A stretch of DNA of 64,000 bases from Hominimerdicola alba (GCF_900109655.1 NZ_FOAT01000015.1:34447-98446), one strand, 5' to 3'; counted from the first letter of the stretch, positions 16,969 to 25,062 are shown. A program made the numbers and translations. The notes: a model not told the origin generated them from the sequence alone.

Positions 16969-16996
16969 TAATATCACTGCGCAAGAAATTTGTCAA
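16968..16996 (-). promoter_or_regulatory. Sigma-A promoter of the marR-ABC operon
   Basis: Minus strand TTGACA (16991-16996), 17-base spacer, TATTAT (16968-16973), abutting the operator. Confidence 0.85.
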
Positions 16997-17045
16997 CCGT
17001 ATTTCATGATTTTTCCCGTCACGCCGAAAAATTTCTTCAAACCAC

Positions 17046-17074
17046 TTGATTTTTCTGAAAAAGTATGCTATAAT
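17046..17074 (+). promoter_or_regulatory. Promoter of tRNA-Ser
   Basis: TTGATT (17046-17051), 17-base spacer, TATAAT (17069-17074), 25 bases before the mature tRNA. Confidence 0.8.
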
Positions 17075-17098
17075 AATTAAGCTGTTTTAATACAGTAC

Positions 17099-17187
17099 GC
17101 AGATGTACCCAAGTGGCTGAAGGGTCCGCACTCGAAATGCGGTAGGGCGGTAATACCGTCGCGAGAGTTCAAATCTCTCCATCTGCG
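17099..17187 (+). tRNA. tRNA-Ser (anticodon CGA)
   Basis: 89 bases. Acceptor GCAGATG pairs with CATCTGC; anticodon stem-loop CGCACTCGAAATGCG gives anticodon CGA; a long variable arm (GGGCGGTAATACCGTC) as in class II tRNAs; T-arm GAGAGTTCAAATCTCTC; discriminator G. CCA is not encoded. Confidence 0.95.
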
Positions 17188-17196
17188 CTCTATAAT

Positions 17197-17236
17197 GCTC
17201 TCTTGCAGGATATGTGAGAGAGCTTTTCTTTTTTTA
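17197..17236 (+). terminator. Terminator of tRNA-Ser
   Basis: GCTCTCT pairs with AGAGAGC, followed by TTTTCTTTTTTT. Confidence 0.85.
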
Positions 17237-17297
17237 TTCTTCATCGATTTAACCAGAAAAAATTCAGACAAACACAGAAAAATAATCACAAAAAGGA

Positions 17298-17326
17298 TTG
17301 ATTATCCGTTTCAACTGTGATATAAT
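17298..17326 (+). promoter_or_regulatory. Promoter of purC
   Basis: TTGATT (17298-17303), 17-base spacer, TATAAT (17321-17326). The ~100-base leader shows no purine-riboswitch or PurR-box pattern that I can recognise. Confidence 0.8.
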
Positions 17327-17429
17327 AGAATGGTATCATCATGATCAGCGATAATCTCTATGGCATATCCGCTGCATCAGAACATTTGGATATACTTATC
17401 TAAAACAGAAAGGTTCGAGGTGTTTCATT

Positions 17430-18293
17430 ATGAAGAAGATCATTTCAGGCAAGGTAAGAGAGGTATACGAAACAGACGGCGGCGAGCTTATCATGGTCAC
17501 CACCGACAGGATCTCCGCATTCGATGTTATTCTTGATTCCACCATACCCAACAAGGGCAAGGCGCTGAATCAGATAGCACTTTACTGGTTCGACCTTACA
17601 AAGGATATCGTTCCCAACCACATCATCACAGACGATATCTCCAAAATGCCTGCTGAAATATCACAGGATAAGGAGCAGTACGAGGGCAGAACTATCATGT
17701 CCAAGAAGCTGAAGATGCTCCCCTACGAGTTCATTGTAAGAGGCTATATGTTCGGCAGTATGTGGGGCGAATACCAGAAGACCAAGACATTCTGCGGTCA
17801 GCCCGTTGAAGGCGAATATCAGCTTGCTGAAAAGCTTGCTCAGCCTATGGTAACACCTTCCGTTAAGAATAATGAGGGTCACGACGAGAACATCACTCTC
17901 GACAGACTCAGAGCTGAGATCGGTGCTGAAGAAGCTGACAGGATCGCTGATATCTGCGTTAAGATCTACAACAAGTGCTATGAGGACGCTCAGAAGAAGG
18001 GTCTTATCATCGCTGACACCAAGTTTGAATTCGGTTACGATGAGAACGGCGTTCTTACCCTGGGTGATGAGGTAATGACTCCCGATTCCAGCCGTTTCTG
18101 GGCAGCTGAGGATTACAAGACAGGCGTATCTCCCAGATCTTACGACAAGCAGTTCGTTCGTGACTGGCTCATCGAGAACAACCTCAACGGTGTTACACCC
18201 GCTCCCAAGCTCCCCGAGGAGATCGCAGAGAAAACCGCTGCTCTCTACAAGGAATGCTACACCAAGATCACAGGCAGAGATTCCTACAAGTAA
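17430..18293 (+). CDS. purC: Phosphoribosylaminoimidazole-succinocarboxamide synthase
   Basis: 287 residues, of the longer SAICAR synthetase class (the classic short form is about 240). N-terminal phosphate-binding SGKVREVYE, then TDRISAFDVIL and NKGKALNQIALYWF, and the C-terminal FGYDENGVLTLGDEVMTPDSSR block. It joins aspartate to CAIR with ATP in step eight of purine synthesis. Monocistronic, with promoter and terminator, so separate from other pur genes. Start ATG follows AAAGGTTCGAGGTG. Confidence 0.97.
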   Translation: MKKIISGKVREVYETDGGELIMVTTDRISAFDVILDSTIPNKGKALNQIALYWFDLTKDIVPNHIITDDISKMPAEISQDKEQYEGRTIMSKKLKMLPYEFIVRGYMFGSMWGEYQKTKTFCGQPVEGEYQLAEKLAQPMVTPSVKNNEGHDENITLDRLRAEIGAEEADRIADICVKIYNKCYEDAQKKGLIIADTKFEFGYDENGVLTLGDEVMTPDSSRFWAAEDYKTGVSPRSYDKQFVRDWLIENNLNGVTPAPKLPEEIAEKTAALYKECYTKITGRDSYK

Positions 18294-18309
18294 TACAAAT
18301 ATAAAAACA

Positions 18310-18346
18310 GTCCCGCAGTCAGAAAAGTCTGCGGGACATTATTTTT
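18310..18346 (+). terminator. Terminator of purC
   Basis: GTCCCGCAG pairs with CTGCGGGAC over a ten-base loop; ATTATTTTT follows. Confidence 0.9.
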
Positions 18347-18367
18347 ATTACACTATTTTTTACAAAA

Positions 18368-18398
18368 CAAAAAACCGACATCCATAAAGGATATCGGT
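18368..18398 (-). terminator. Terminator of tRNA-Thr
   Basis: Minus strand ACCGATATCC pairs with GGATGTCGGT (one G-U), followed by TTTTTTG. Confidence 0.88.
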
Positions 18399-18406
18399 CA
18401 TAAAAG

Positions 18407-18479
18407 AGCTGCTACCCAGATTCGAACTGGGGACCTCATCCTTACCAAGGATGTGCTCTACCACCTGAGCCATAGCAGC
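18407..18479 (-). tRNA. tRNA-Thr (anticodon GGT)
   Basis: 73 bases on the minus strand. Acceptor GCTGCTA pairs with TAGCAGC; D-arm GCTCAGGTGGTAGAGC; anticodon arm CATCCTTGGTAAGGATG gives GGT; T-arm CCCAGTTCGAATCTGGG; discriminator T. CCA is not encoded. Confidence 0.95.
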
Positions 18480-18522
18480 TAACAGTCGGTCGTTTTGATC
18501 ACTCTCGTCAACCGACTTATAT

Positions 18523-18551
18523 ATTATACACCATTTAACTTGATTTGTCAA
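18523..18551 (-). promoter_or_regulatory. Promoter of tRNA-Thr
   Basis: Minus strand TTGACA (18546-18551), 17-base spacer, TATAAT (18523-18528): full consensus. Confidence 0.88.
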
Positions 18552-18569
18552 GTCTTTTTTTCAATTTTT

Positions 18570-19550
18570 TTATTTTATTTTTTTGAGTCCTTTTGCAGCA
18601 GCCGCGATCGTAGTAACATCGGTTATATTTACCTTGTTATCGTGGTTTACGTCCGCTACGCTGAACTGATATTTATCACTGAACATCCTTACCTGCTTAA
18701 CATAAGCCGCAACAAGTGTAACATCAGTAATGTTTATCTTGCCATCGCCGTTGACATCGCCGTAGGCTCTGAGATCAACATTCTTGAGTTCGGAAGGCAT
18801 ACGCTTGCCAGCCGGAACGTTCTCGATCCTCTTGGTGGCATAACCGGGCTTGCTTATGGTAACATCATAGTAGCCGCGCTCAACATCGGCATAGAACTGA
18901 CCTCCGCTGACTGTACAGGTCACTTCTTCGTCAGGCGAAGCGCTGCCGTCCTTTTTGTGCCTGTTCAGACTAACGCTGCAGCCTTTAAGAGCCTGAGGGC
19001 TTGATGTCTTTTTCTTTTCAATAACATTTCCGCCTATCCTGCGGGTGCCGCCGCTGTAGCCCTCAGTGCTGAAAGTGAAAGTAACCTCAACCTTTTCATT
19101 GACAGTCACAGATGATGCATTAAAAGGCGGATCATTCTTGGTCTCACCGAAACTGTTAAATAGCTCTATACGGAAATCATTATTATTCGCACCGTCATCT
19201 GCACCGTATACTACGGCATCAGAATTAAATTTGAGAGGCTTGCCATCAACGACAATGCTGTCGACCCTGACTGTACCTATATCAAAATAGCAGTCTTCAA
19301 GGTCGATCGCAAGCAAACCTATGCCCTTGATGTTTGAATAGTCGCCCTTACCATCCTTGGGCGTGGTGAATGTCAGAGTATTCTGACCCTCGGATATCGT
19401 GATATTGTCCCACGACTGCAGACTGAGGTCTGAACTTGCCAGCGCAGTGCGTACATTATACACTGTCTTTTTTTCAGCAGATACACATACTGCTGTATTT
19501 GCGCAAACAGCCAGCGCTGTCAGTAATGATGCTATTGTTTTCTTTTTCAT
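18570..19550 (-). CDS. Secreted dockerin-containing protein without a recognisable catalytic domain
   Basis: 326 residues from MKKKTIASLL, the start supported by GGAGGATTATC; the frame is open a little further upstream. Signal peptide about residues 1-25 (ends NTAVCVSA). The middle (about 30-195) is a beta-rich region of unknown family, followed by a PEGA/carboxypeptidase-regulatory-like segment (FYADVERGYYDVTISKPGYA) and a C-terminal type I dockerin (about 262-326) with two calcium-loop repeats, DVNGDGKINITDV and DVNHDNKVNITDV. The dockerin would attach it to a cohesin of a cellulosome-like scaffold outside the cell. Binding or structural role is possible; no glycosidase motif is seen. Confidence 0.88.
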   Translation of the reverse strand: MKKKTIASLLTALAVCANTAVCVSAEKKTVYNVRTALASSDLSLQSWDNITISEGQNTLTFTTPKDGKGDYSNIKGIGLLAIDLEDCYFDIGTVRVDSIVVDGKPLKFNSDAVVYGADDGANNNDFRIELFNSFGETKNDPPFNASSVTVNEKVEVTFTFSTEGYSGGTRRIGGNVIEKKKTSSPQALKGCSVSLNRHKKDGSASPDEEVTCTVSGGQFYADVERGYYDVTISKPGYATKRIENVPAGKRMPSELKNVDLRAYGDVNGDGKINITDVTLVAAYVKQVRMFSDKYQFSVADVNHDNKVNITDVTTIAAAAKGLKKIK

Positions 19551-19617
19551 GATAATCCTCCGTTTTTTACACATTTTTCTCTTTTCACAAAGGTGTTCGA
19601 TTTTGTTGTACCTCTAC

Positions 19618-19646
19618 ATTTTACTACATTCGCACCGCTTTGTCAA
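19618..19646 (-). promoter_or_regulatory. Promoter of the dockerin gene
   Basis: Minus strand TTGACA (19641-19646), 17-base spacer, TAAAAT (19618-19623). Confidence 0.8.
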
Positions 19647-19711
19647 CCTTCTCTATGAAATTGGCAGAAATTGTATACACAACGTTCAAAGAACTTATAT
19701 AATAGAATAAA

Positions 19712-19746
19712 AGAAAAACACCCGATAAGCTCAATGCTCATGGGGC
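19712..19746 (-). terminator. Probable terminator of queH
   Basis: Minus strand CCCCATGAGC pairs imperfectly with GAGCTTATCGGG, then TGTTTTTC. The hairpin overlaps the stop codon of queH. Confidence 0.6.
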
Positions 19747-20390
19747 GTTTTGTTATTTACCGATATTTCCCGCTCACGCTTTGAAAATACACACCCGCAG
19801 TAATCCTGACGGTAAAGTCCGTATATCTCCGAAAGCTCAACTGAACGCTTGTAGCCGTTCTTTTTCTTGAAATCAGCAGGCAGTGCCGCTGTGGGATATA
19901 TCTGCGCAAGTTCCTCGGATATCTCATTAAGCTTTGCAGCATTTTTGTAGGGCGATATGGAGAGGGTCGTAGTAAAATAGTCCGCACCCAGCTCTTCAGC
20001 CAGCTGAGCAGTACGTTCAAGGCGCAAACGATAGCAGGCAAAGCAGCGCTCTCCGCCCTCGGGGATATTTTCAAGCCCCTTTACAGCATCATAAAACTCT
20101 TTCGGGTCATAGCCACGCTCCACAAGGGTGATCGGGTTCTTCACCGGAAGCTCCGCGATAAGGCGTTCAAGCTCCTTGACCCTGTGGTCGTACTCCTCGG
20201 GCGGGTAGATATTCGGGTTATAGTAAAACACCGTGATACTGAAATACTGCGAGAGATATTCAAGCACATAGGAGGAACAGGGCGCACAGCAGCTGTGCAG
20301 CAAAAGCCTCGGCGGCGGAGATGCAGGGTCGAGCCCGCGAATGATATCATCAAGCTTGCGCTGATAATTGATCTTAACTTTCTGTTCCAT
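19731..20390 (-). CDS. queH: Epoxyqueuosine reductase QueH (DUF208)
   Basis: 219 residues from MEQKVKINYQ (preceded by GCGAGGTAAGTAC); nine more open codons upstream lack a ribosome binding site. QueH motifs: HSCCAPCSSYVLEYL near residue 32 (paired cysteines), RCFACYRLRLERTAQLA near 120, and DYCGCVFS near the C-terminus. QueH performs the last step of queuosine formation in tRNA using an iron-sulfur cluster and an adjacent metal, replacing QueG. It is alone here; a consensus promoter lies about 330 bases upstream. Confidence 0.94.
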   Translation of the reverse strand: MEQKVKINYQRKLDDIIRGLDPASPPPRLLLHSCCAPCSSYVLEYLSQYFSITVFYYNPNIYPPEEYDHRVKELERLIAELPVKNPITLVERGYDPKEFYDAVKGLENIPEGGERCFACYRLRLERTAQLAEELGADYFTTTLSISPYKNAAKLNEISEELAQIYPTAALPADFKKKNGYKRSVELSEIYGLYRQDYCGCVFSKREREISVNNKTPHEH

Positions 20391-20767
20391 GTACTTACCT
20401 CGCTGATAAAAGATCACTGACTATCCCGAGCAATATCATCGGTCAGTCATATTTCGCTTTAGTGTGTTAATACGAAAATTGACAAAATTGACACAAACTG
20501 ACACTGTTTTGTCAACTTTTAAAAGCCCTATTTTACGGGGTTTTAGCTGTGTTTTTTAGAAAATTGACAAAGTTGACAGTGGTACGCTCTCTCATGAATT
20601 TGATAGCCATAAAAATGTAAAAATAGGAGTTATTATCCAATATATGGTAAATTTATTTTTTAAAGTTTCCGTACTACCCTGTCAATTTTGTGGTGGGAAC
20701 TATGCTCATAGAGCCGATAAGTAGATTATATCACCCCTGCGCCAACGTGTCAAGGGATGAACAGATC
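20391..20767. other. Long untranslated leader of queH with repeated TTGACA-like words
   Basis: No gene is seen. On the minus strand it is the leader between the promoter at 20725-20753 and queH. It holds several copies of TTGACAAA(A/G)TTGACA-like words in both orientations (20479-20516, 20563-20580, 20690-20698). A hairpin (ACTGA..CCGA pairing with TCGG..TCAGT, 20416-20447) sits just before the ribosome binding site. It does not fit the short preQ1-I riboswitch pattern that I know. It could also be scar tissue of a lost element. Confidence 0.4.
20725..20753 (-). promoter_or_regulatory. Consensus promoter far upstream of queH
   Basis: Minus strand TTGACA (20748-20753), 17-base spacer, TATAAT (20725-20730): full consensus. 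The only promoter I find for queH; it leaves a leader of about 330 bases. Confidence 0.75.
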
Positions 20768-20801
20768 AAAAAAACAGGTGGCAGCACAAATCGCTGTCAC
20801 C
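20768..20801 (-). terminator. Terminator of the gpx-radical SAM operon
   Basis: Minus strand GGTGACAGC pairs with GCTGCCACC over seven bases, then TGTTTTTTT. Confidence 0.85.
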
Positions 20802-20821
20802 CGAGATCAAAAAATATAAGC

Positions 20822-21907
20822 CTATCGATCCTCAGGCATGAGAGCATTTATCAGCCCCTGCCTTTCAAAAAGCACACAGCCGCCACCATGCTCACATTCA
20901 AGCAGAGTGAAATCGCGTATCCTTGAAAAGAGCGGGGACTTCATCACCTCATCAAAGGTCATGTCCCGAACGTTGCAGTCTGAATAAGGCGCAAATGGAC
21001 ATGGCTCAGCACCGCCGCGGGAATTGATGTGAAAGAAACCTCTGCCCGAAGACAGACACCCTCCCGATGCTTTTTCATCACCGGGAAAGGATATGTACAT
21101 CATCTCATGATGGTCTTTCCTGAGTTCGGCAAGGCGCAGTGCCATATAGGCGCGTGTTTCCTCATCAGGCGCTATCTCATCTCTGCCGTCAACGGGAACA
21201 TACTCCACATACACCACGGCTTTGCAGCCTTTTTCATTTAGATCACTGATAAACTCATCGCCGAAGACTTCTTTGACATTCTCTTTAGTCACCGTGACCG
21301 ACACACCGAAAAGGACGCTGCTGTTTTTAAGTTCCACCATTTTCTCAGTAACTGTGTCATAAACACCGTCACCGCGTCTGCTGTCGGTGGATATCTTCTC
21401 GCCCTCAATGCTTATCAGCGGAAAAAGATTCCTGTGCTTGTCAAAAAGCTCCACATATTCGCTGTCTATGACTGTGCCGCTAGTAAAGATGGGGAAAAAT
21501 AAATTCTTACACCTTGCCGCTGTAAAGATAACATCGCGCCGAAGAAGCGGCTCACCGCCCGCCAGCAGTATAAAATTCACACCGCATTCCGCCGCCTGAA
21601 CAAAAACATCGAGCCAGTCATTGGCACTGAGGCTCTCCCCCTCCGCATTGTGACAGCTGTTTATCTTAGCATAACAGCCCTCACAGTCCATACCGCAGTC
21701 ATCGGTCAGACTGCATATCAAAAAGGGCGGCACATGGCTGCCCTTCCTGTTTGAACGTTCTCTTTTCTTTGAAGCTCTCATACATTCGGCTGAAAACTTC
21801 AGTATAAACGCACTCGATCTAGGGTCGCGGGCGCTCACACGTATAATATCCCGCATTAAGCGCTCCACGCCCTGAGCCAGAAAGCTTTCCAGCGCGTAGC
21901 TGTCCAT
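20822..21907 (-). CDS. Radical SAM protein with a SPASM-like C-terminus
   Basis: 361 residues from MDSYALESFL, chosen because GGAGGTGCTGTAAG precedes it; the frame is open further upstream inside the peroxidase gene. The radical SAM cluster motif CGMDCEGCY (CxxxCxxC) is near residue 75, followed by FILLAGGEPLLRRD, the SAM-binding GGEP motif. The C-terminal third has spaced cysteines (CLSSGRGFFHINSRGG, PCPFAPYSDC, CEHGGGCVLF) as in auxiliary-cluster SPASM domains. Substrate unknown; such enzymes often modify peptides or proteins, but no small precursor peptide gene is visible beside it. Its start lies four bases before the stop of the glutathione peroxidase gene end, so the pair is an operon. 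Confidence 0.88.
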   Translation of the reverse strand: MDSYALESFLAQGVERLMRDIIRVSARDPRSSAFILKFSAECMRASKKRERSNRKGSHVPPFLICSLTDDCGMDCEGCYAKINSCHNAEGESLSANDWLDVFVQAAECGVNFILLAGGEPLLRRDVIFTAARCKNLFFPIFTSGTVIDSEYVELFDKHRNLFPLISIEGEKISTDSRRGDGVYDTVTEKMVELKNSSVLFGVSVTVTKENVKEVFGDEFISDLNEKGCKAVVYVEYVPVDGRDEIAPDEETRAYMALRLAELRKDHHEMMYISFPGDEKASGGCLSSGRGFFHINSRGGAEPCPFAPYSDCNVRDMTFDEVMKSPLFSRIRDFTLLECEHGGGCVLFERQGLINALMPEDR

Positions 21908-21908
21908 C

Positions 21909-22382
21909 TTACAGCACCTCCAGAAGCTTCTTCTCCAGCTTTTCGGGGGTAGTTGCAGAAGCGAAACGCTCCACGACCTCACCCTCACGGTTAACGAGGA
22001 ACTTAGTGAAATTCCACTTGATATTGTTGCCCAGCACTCCGCCGCGCTTGGATTTCAGTGCGGTGTACAGCGGCGATTCGTTCTCACCGTTAACGTCGAT
22101 CTTGGCAAACTGCCTGAAAGTCACGCCGAAATGTGCTGAGCAGAAAGCCATGATCTCTTCCTCGGATTCGGGGGCTTCATTCGCAAACTGGTTGCAGGGG
22201 AAATCAAGCACCTCAAACCCTTTGTCCTTGTGCTTCTCGTAAAGTTTTTCCAATCCCTCGTACTGCGGAGTGAATCCGCAGCGCGTTGCGGTGTTGACTA
22301 CCAGAAGCACTTTGCCCTTGTACTCTGACATACAAACATTGTTACCCTTTGCGTCCTTCACTGTAATATCATATATGCCCAT
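21909..22382 (-). CDS. Glutathione peroxidase family thiol peroxidase
   Basis: 157 residues, normal length. The catalytic tetrad can be read: Cys in NTATRCGFTPQY (about residue 35), Gln in FPCNQFA (about 70), and Trp-Asn in IKWNFTKFLV (about 122). The active residue is Cys, not selenocysteine. In Firmicutes these enzymes generally reduce peroxides with thioredoxin-like donors. First gene of an operon with a radical SAM protein. Start ATG follows GGAGGTTTTGTT. Confidence 0.96.
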   Translation of the reverse strand: MGIYDITVKDAKGNNVCMSEYKGKVLLVVNTATRCGFTPQYEGLEKLYEKHKDKGFEVLDFPCNQFANEAPESEEEIMAFCSAHFGVTFRQFAKIDVNGENESPLYTALKSKRGGVLGNNIKWNFTKFLVNREGEVVERFASATTPEKLEKKLLEVL

Positions 22383-22429
22383 AACAAAACCTCCGTTTCG
22401 CGAGTAATTGTTATATTCCTGTTGCTATA

Positions 22430-22458
22430 ATTATATCCGACAGCCTCAAAATATTCAA
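22430..22458 (-). promoter_or_regulatory. Promoter of the glutathione peroxidase operon
   Basis: Minus strand TTGAAT (22453-22458), 17-base spacer, TATAAT (22430-22435). Confidence 0.82.
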
Positions 22459-22744
22459 GTAACTATTGATACTTAATTGTGAATTTTCTCTAAATAATAC
22501 TAACGTTAACTTAGCGATAAGGTCAAAATGTGCTATACATTCATTGCCATTTGTAGAATATTGATAAAAGTGCCTATCTAGGCGCATTTCTCACTCATTA
22601 GGCGATATGTTAAATGATTTGCGAAATAATCTATAGGCAGAATATTAAAATATTAATATATATTACAGCATAATTCGGTAATATTTTTAATATTATCCAC
22701 CTCTTTTTTACTGTTTTTTCCACCTTTTCAATTAGCCATTCTGA
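22459..22744. other. AT-rich gene-free stretch
   Basis: No ORF or RNA structure that I can name. It contains a small inverted repeat GCCTATCTAGGC (near 22572-22583) and runs of ATTAATAT-like sequence. Between the peroxidase promoter and the terminator of the amino-acid transporter operon. Confidence 0.4.
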
Positions 22745-22779
22745 CGAAAGAAAGCAGCCACATCTCTGTGACTGCTTTC
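22745..22779 (-). terminator. Terminator of the amino-acid ABC transporter operon
   Basis: Minus strand GAAAGCAGTCACA pairs with TGTGGCTGCTTTC around GAGA; the T tail is short (TTTCGT). Confidence 0.7.
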
Positions 22780-22799
22780 ATAAGATATATATTGAAATA

Positions 22800-23528
22800 T
22801 CATACAAGTACCTTTGAGAGAAACTCCTTGAGCCTTGGATTCTGAGGATTTTCAAAGAATTCCTTGGGAGTGTTCTGCTCCATTACATAGCCGTCAGCCA
22901 TGAACAGCACACGCGATGCCACTTCCCTTGCAAAGCCCATCTCATGAGTTACCACGACCATGGTCATACCTGCGTCAGCAAGCTGTTTCATAAGCTCCAG
23001 CACCTCGCCCACCATTTCAGGGTCAAGCGCCGAGGTCGGCTCATCAAAAAGTATAACTTCGGGATTCATAGCCAGCGCTCTTGCTATGGCGATACGCTGT
23101 TTCTGTCCACCCGAAAGTCTGGTTGGATACTCGTCTGCCTTATCGGGCAGACCAACCCTTTTCAGAAGCTCTTCAGCCTTTACATCTGCTTCCTCTTTTG
23201 TCATAAGTCCCAGCTTTACTGGTGCAAGAGTGATATTCTTCCTGATGGTCAGGTGTGGAAAAAGATTGAAATGCTGGAAAACCATGCCCATGCGCTGTCT
23301 GACACGGTCTATCTCCTTTTCGTGCAGCTTAGTGATATCCTTGCCCTCAAAGAGTATCTCGCCCGCCGTAGGCTTCTCCATCAGGTTAAGACAGCGTAAG
23401 AATGTGGATTTACCCGAACCCGAAGGTCCGATGATAACGACTTTCTCGCCCTTTTCGATATGTTCATCGATGCCTTTGAGGACATCGATCTCACCAAAAC
23501 TCTTTTTAAGACCTTTAACGTCTATCAT
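22800..23528 (-). CDS. Amino-acid ABC transporter ATP-binding protein
   Basis: 242 residues from [10 protein letters not shown], preceded by AAAGGAGG. Canonical GlnQ-family ATPase: Walker [10 protein letters not shown] near residue 33, Q-loop [13 protein letters not shown], signature LSGGQKQR, Walker [16 protein letters not shown]-loop VTHEMGFA. It powers import of a polar amino acid (GlnQ/HisP type). The start overlaps the permease gene by 14 bases. Last gene of the binding protein-permease-ATPase operon. Confidence 0.96.
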   Translation of the reverse strand: MIDVKGLKKSFGEIDVLKGIDEHIEKGEKVVIIGPSGSGKSTFLRCLNLMEKPTAGEILFEGKDITKLHEKEIDRVRQRMGMVFQHFNLFPHLTIRKNITLAPVKLGLMTKEEADVKAEELLKRVGLPDKADEYPTRLSGGQKQRIAIARALAMNPEVILFDEPTSALDPEMVGEVLELMKQLADAGMTMVVVTHEMGFAREVASRVLFMADGYVMEQNTPKEFFENPQNPRLKEFLSKVLV

Positions 23529-24204
23529 TTGCAGACAGCCTCCTTTCCAGCTTACCCACAAGGAATGTCAGGAACATGACCATCACCAGATATATCGCTG
23601 CCACAGAAAGTAGGGGCAAGAACGGGGAAAAGGTCTGTGAACGGATGATATCGCCGCCTTTTGTAAGGTCTGCGATAGCAATATAACCTGCAACAGATGT
23701 TTCTTTCAGCAGCACTATGCACTCATTGGCAAGTGCGGGAAGAACTGTCTTCAACGCCTGAGGCATGATGATATATGTCATTGTCTGCCTGTAATTAAGA
23801 CCCAGACTGCGTCCCGCCTCAATCTGACCGTTGTCGATGCTCATTATGCCGCCGCGTACTATCTCAGCCACATATGCACCCGAGTTTATACCGAATGCGA
23901 TTATCGCCACAAAGGTTTTTGAAATGTTCACACTGGCGAACACAACAAAATAGATGATGAGCAGCTGAACTACCACAGGGGTGCCGCGTATTACCGTGAG
24001 GTATATCCTGCAAAGTATATTCGCAAGCTTCATCTTGCCTGTTTTAAGATATGTACACCTTACGATAGCTATTATAAATCCAAGAAACAATCCCAGCAGA
24101 ACTGCTGCTCCTGTTATCTCCAGAGTGGTCAGCAGACCATCCCAAAGATACTTCCAGCGGTCCGCTTCAATAAAGTTCTGCTTGAAGCTGTCTATAAAAC
24201 CCAT
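23515..24204 (-). CDS. Amino-acid ABC transporter permease
   Basis: 229 residues from [10 protein letters not shown], with GGAGG five bases before it. Typical His/Glu/Gln permease of five membrane helices; the N-terminal half has [20 protein letters not shown], and the EAA loop ([20 protein letters not shown]) that docks the ATPase is near residue 140. Middle gene of the operon; a stable hairpin in the 66-base gap after the binding protein gene may lower its expression relative to the binding protein. Confidence 0.95.
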   Translation of the reverse strand: MGFIDSFKQNFIEADRWKYLWDGLLTTLEITGAAVLLGLFLGFIIAIVRCTYLKTGKMKLANILCRIYLTVIRGTPVVVQLLIIYFVVFASVNISKTFVAIIAFGINSGAYVAEIVRGGIMSIDNGQIEAGRSLGLNYRQTMTYIIMPQALKTVLPALANECIVLLKETSVAGYIAIADLTKGGDIIRSQTFSPFLPLLSVAAIYLVMVMFLTFLVGKLERRLSANDRR

Positions 24205-24224
24205 TTTTTCCTCCAAATTTCAAA

Positions 24225-24249
24225 GGCTGTCCCACGTTCGGGGACAGCC
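24225..24249 (-). terminator. Intercistronic hairpin (partial terminator or mRNA stabiliser)
   Basis: Minus strand GGCTGTCCC pairs perfectly with GGGACAGCC over seven bases, followed only by TTTG. Placed between binding protein and permease, where such hairpins usually set a high binding-protein to permease ratio. Confidence 0.65.
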
Positions 24250-24270
24250 CGATATTTTTATACAGAGATA

Positions 24271-25062
24271 CTACTTTCTGACCATTATTTCCAGACGAGT
24301 ATTAGTATAAGGTGTGCTGAACAGAACGTTCTTCTTTCTGTCCTCGGTAACTGACATACCTGCAACACCTACATCTGCCTTGCCCGACTGTACAGCAGGG
24401 ATAATGGAATCAAATTCCATATCATCGATCTCAAGCTCATAACCCAGCTTCTGGCATACAGCAGTCATCATATCAACATCAAATCCTACGATCTCCTGAC
24501 CCTCCATATACTCATAGGGAGGGAATCCTGCATTAGTCGCCATTACAAGCTTGCCTTTGCTGGTATCTGCATTCGGATCGGCTTTGAATTTGTTCTCGCC
24601 CGCGTTCGCGCCGTCGTAATACTCCTTGATAGTATCCAGCGTGCCGTCAGTCTTAAACTCAGTTAGAACTGTGTTTATCTCGACCTGAAGAGCAGTATTG
24701 TCCAGATTCATGCAGATAGCATACTCTTCTTCCGATAATTCTTCACTAAGAAGCTCGATATCATCATTCTTTTTTATAAATTCCTTAGCAGTATCGCTGT
24801 CGATTATTACCGCATCCACCTTGCCCTGCTTCAGAGCCTGCACAGCATCTGCATATTTATTGTATCTCTCAACTTTTGCATTTTTAATTACTTCCGGATT
24901 ACTGGCCAGAGAATCGCCGGTGGTACCCAGCTGTACTCCGATAGTCTTACCCTCAAGATCAGCTTTGGAATGTACTGTATTTTCAGTTGCGGTTTTACCG
25001 CAGGCAGTCATAACAGCTGCCGATATAACGATCGCTGCCATTGTTGCAAATATTCTCTTCAT
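24271..25062 (-). CDS. Amino-acid binding lipoprotein, circularly permuted
   Basis: 263 residues from MKRIFATMAA (AAAGGAT upstream). Lipoprotein signal with lipobox MTAC, Cys21. The SBP_bac_3 fold is intact but in swapped order: residues about 32-150 are the segment that normally forms the second half (KADLEGKTIGVQLGTTGDS, VDAVIIDSDTAKEF, EEEYAICMNLDN, FKTDGTLDTIKEYY), and residues about 170-263 are the segment that normally comes first (GKLVMATNAGFPPYEY, IVGFDVDMM, SVTEDRKKNVLFSTPY). The protein ends at the hinge strand (LEIMVRK), where a normal family member would continue into the second half. Ligand residues of both halves (Arg in EDRKK, GTTGD, Asp in AVIID) are kept, so it is probably functional. 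First gene of the importer operon. Confidence 0.92.
   Translation of the reverse strand: MKRIFATMAAIVISAAVMTACGKTATENTVHSKADLEGKTIGVQLGTTGDSLASNPEVIKNAKVERYNKYADAVQALKQGKVDAVIIDSDTAKEFIKKNDDIELLSEELSEEEYAICMNLDNTALQVEINTVLTEFKTDGTLDTIKEYYDGANAGENKFKADPNADTSKGKLVMATNAGFPPYEYMEGQEIVGFDVDMMTAVCQKLGYELEIDDMEFDSIIPAVQSGKADVGVAGMSVTEDRKKNVLFSTPYTNTRLEIMVRK

Noticed and set aside
17298..17430. Purine riboswitch or PurR box before purC
   Set aside because: No conserved aptamer core or PurR repeat is visible in the short leader.
20461..20700. CRISPR-like appearance of repeated TTGACAAA words
   Set aside because: The words are short, irregularly spaced and in both orientations, with no constant repeat-spacer unit.
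20690..20926. 78-codon plus-strand frame between queH and the radical SAM gene
   Set aside because: It spans the terminator at 20768-20801 and the end of the radical SAM gene; no start signal.
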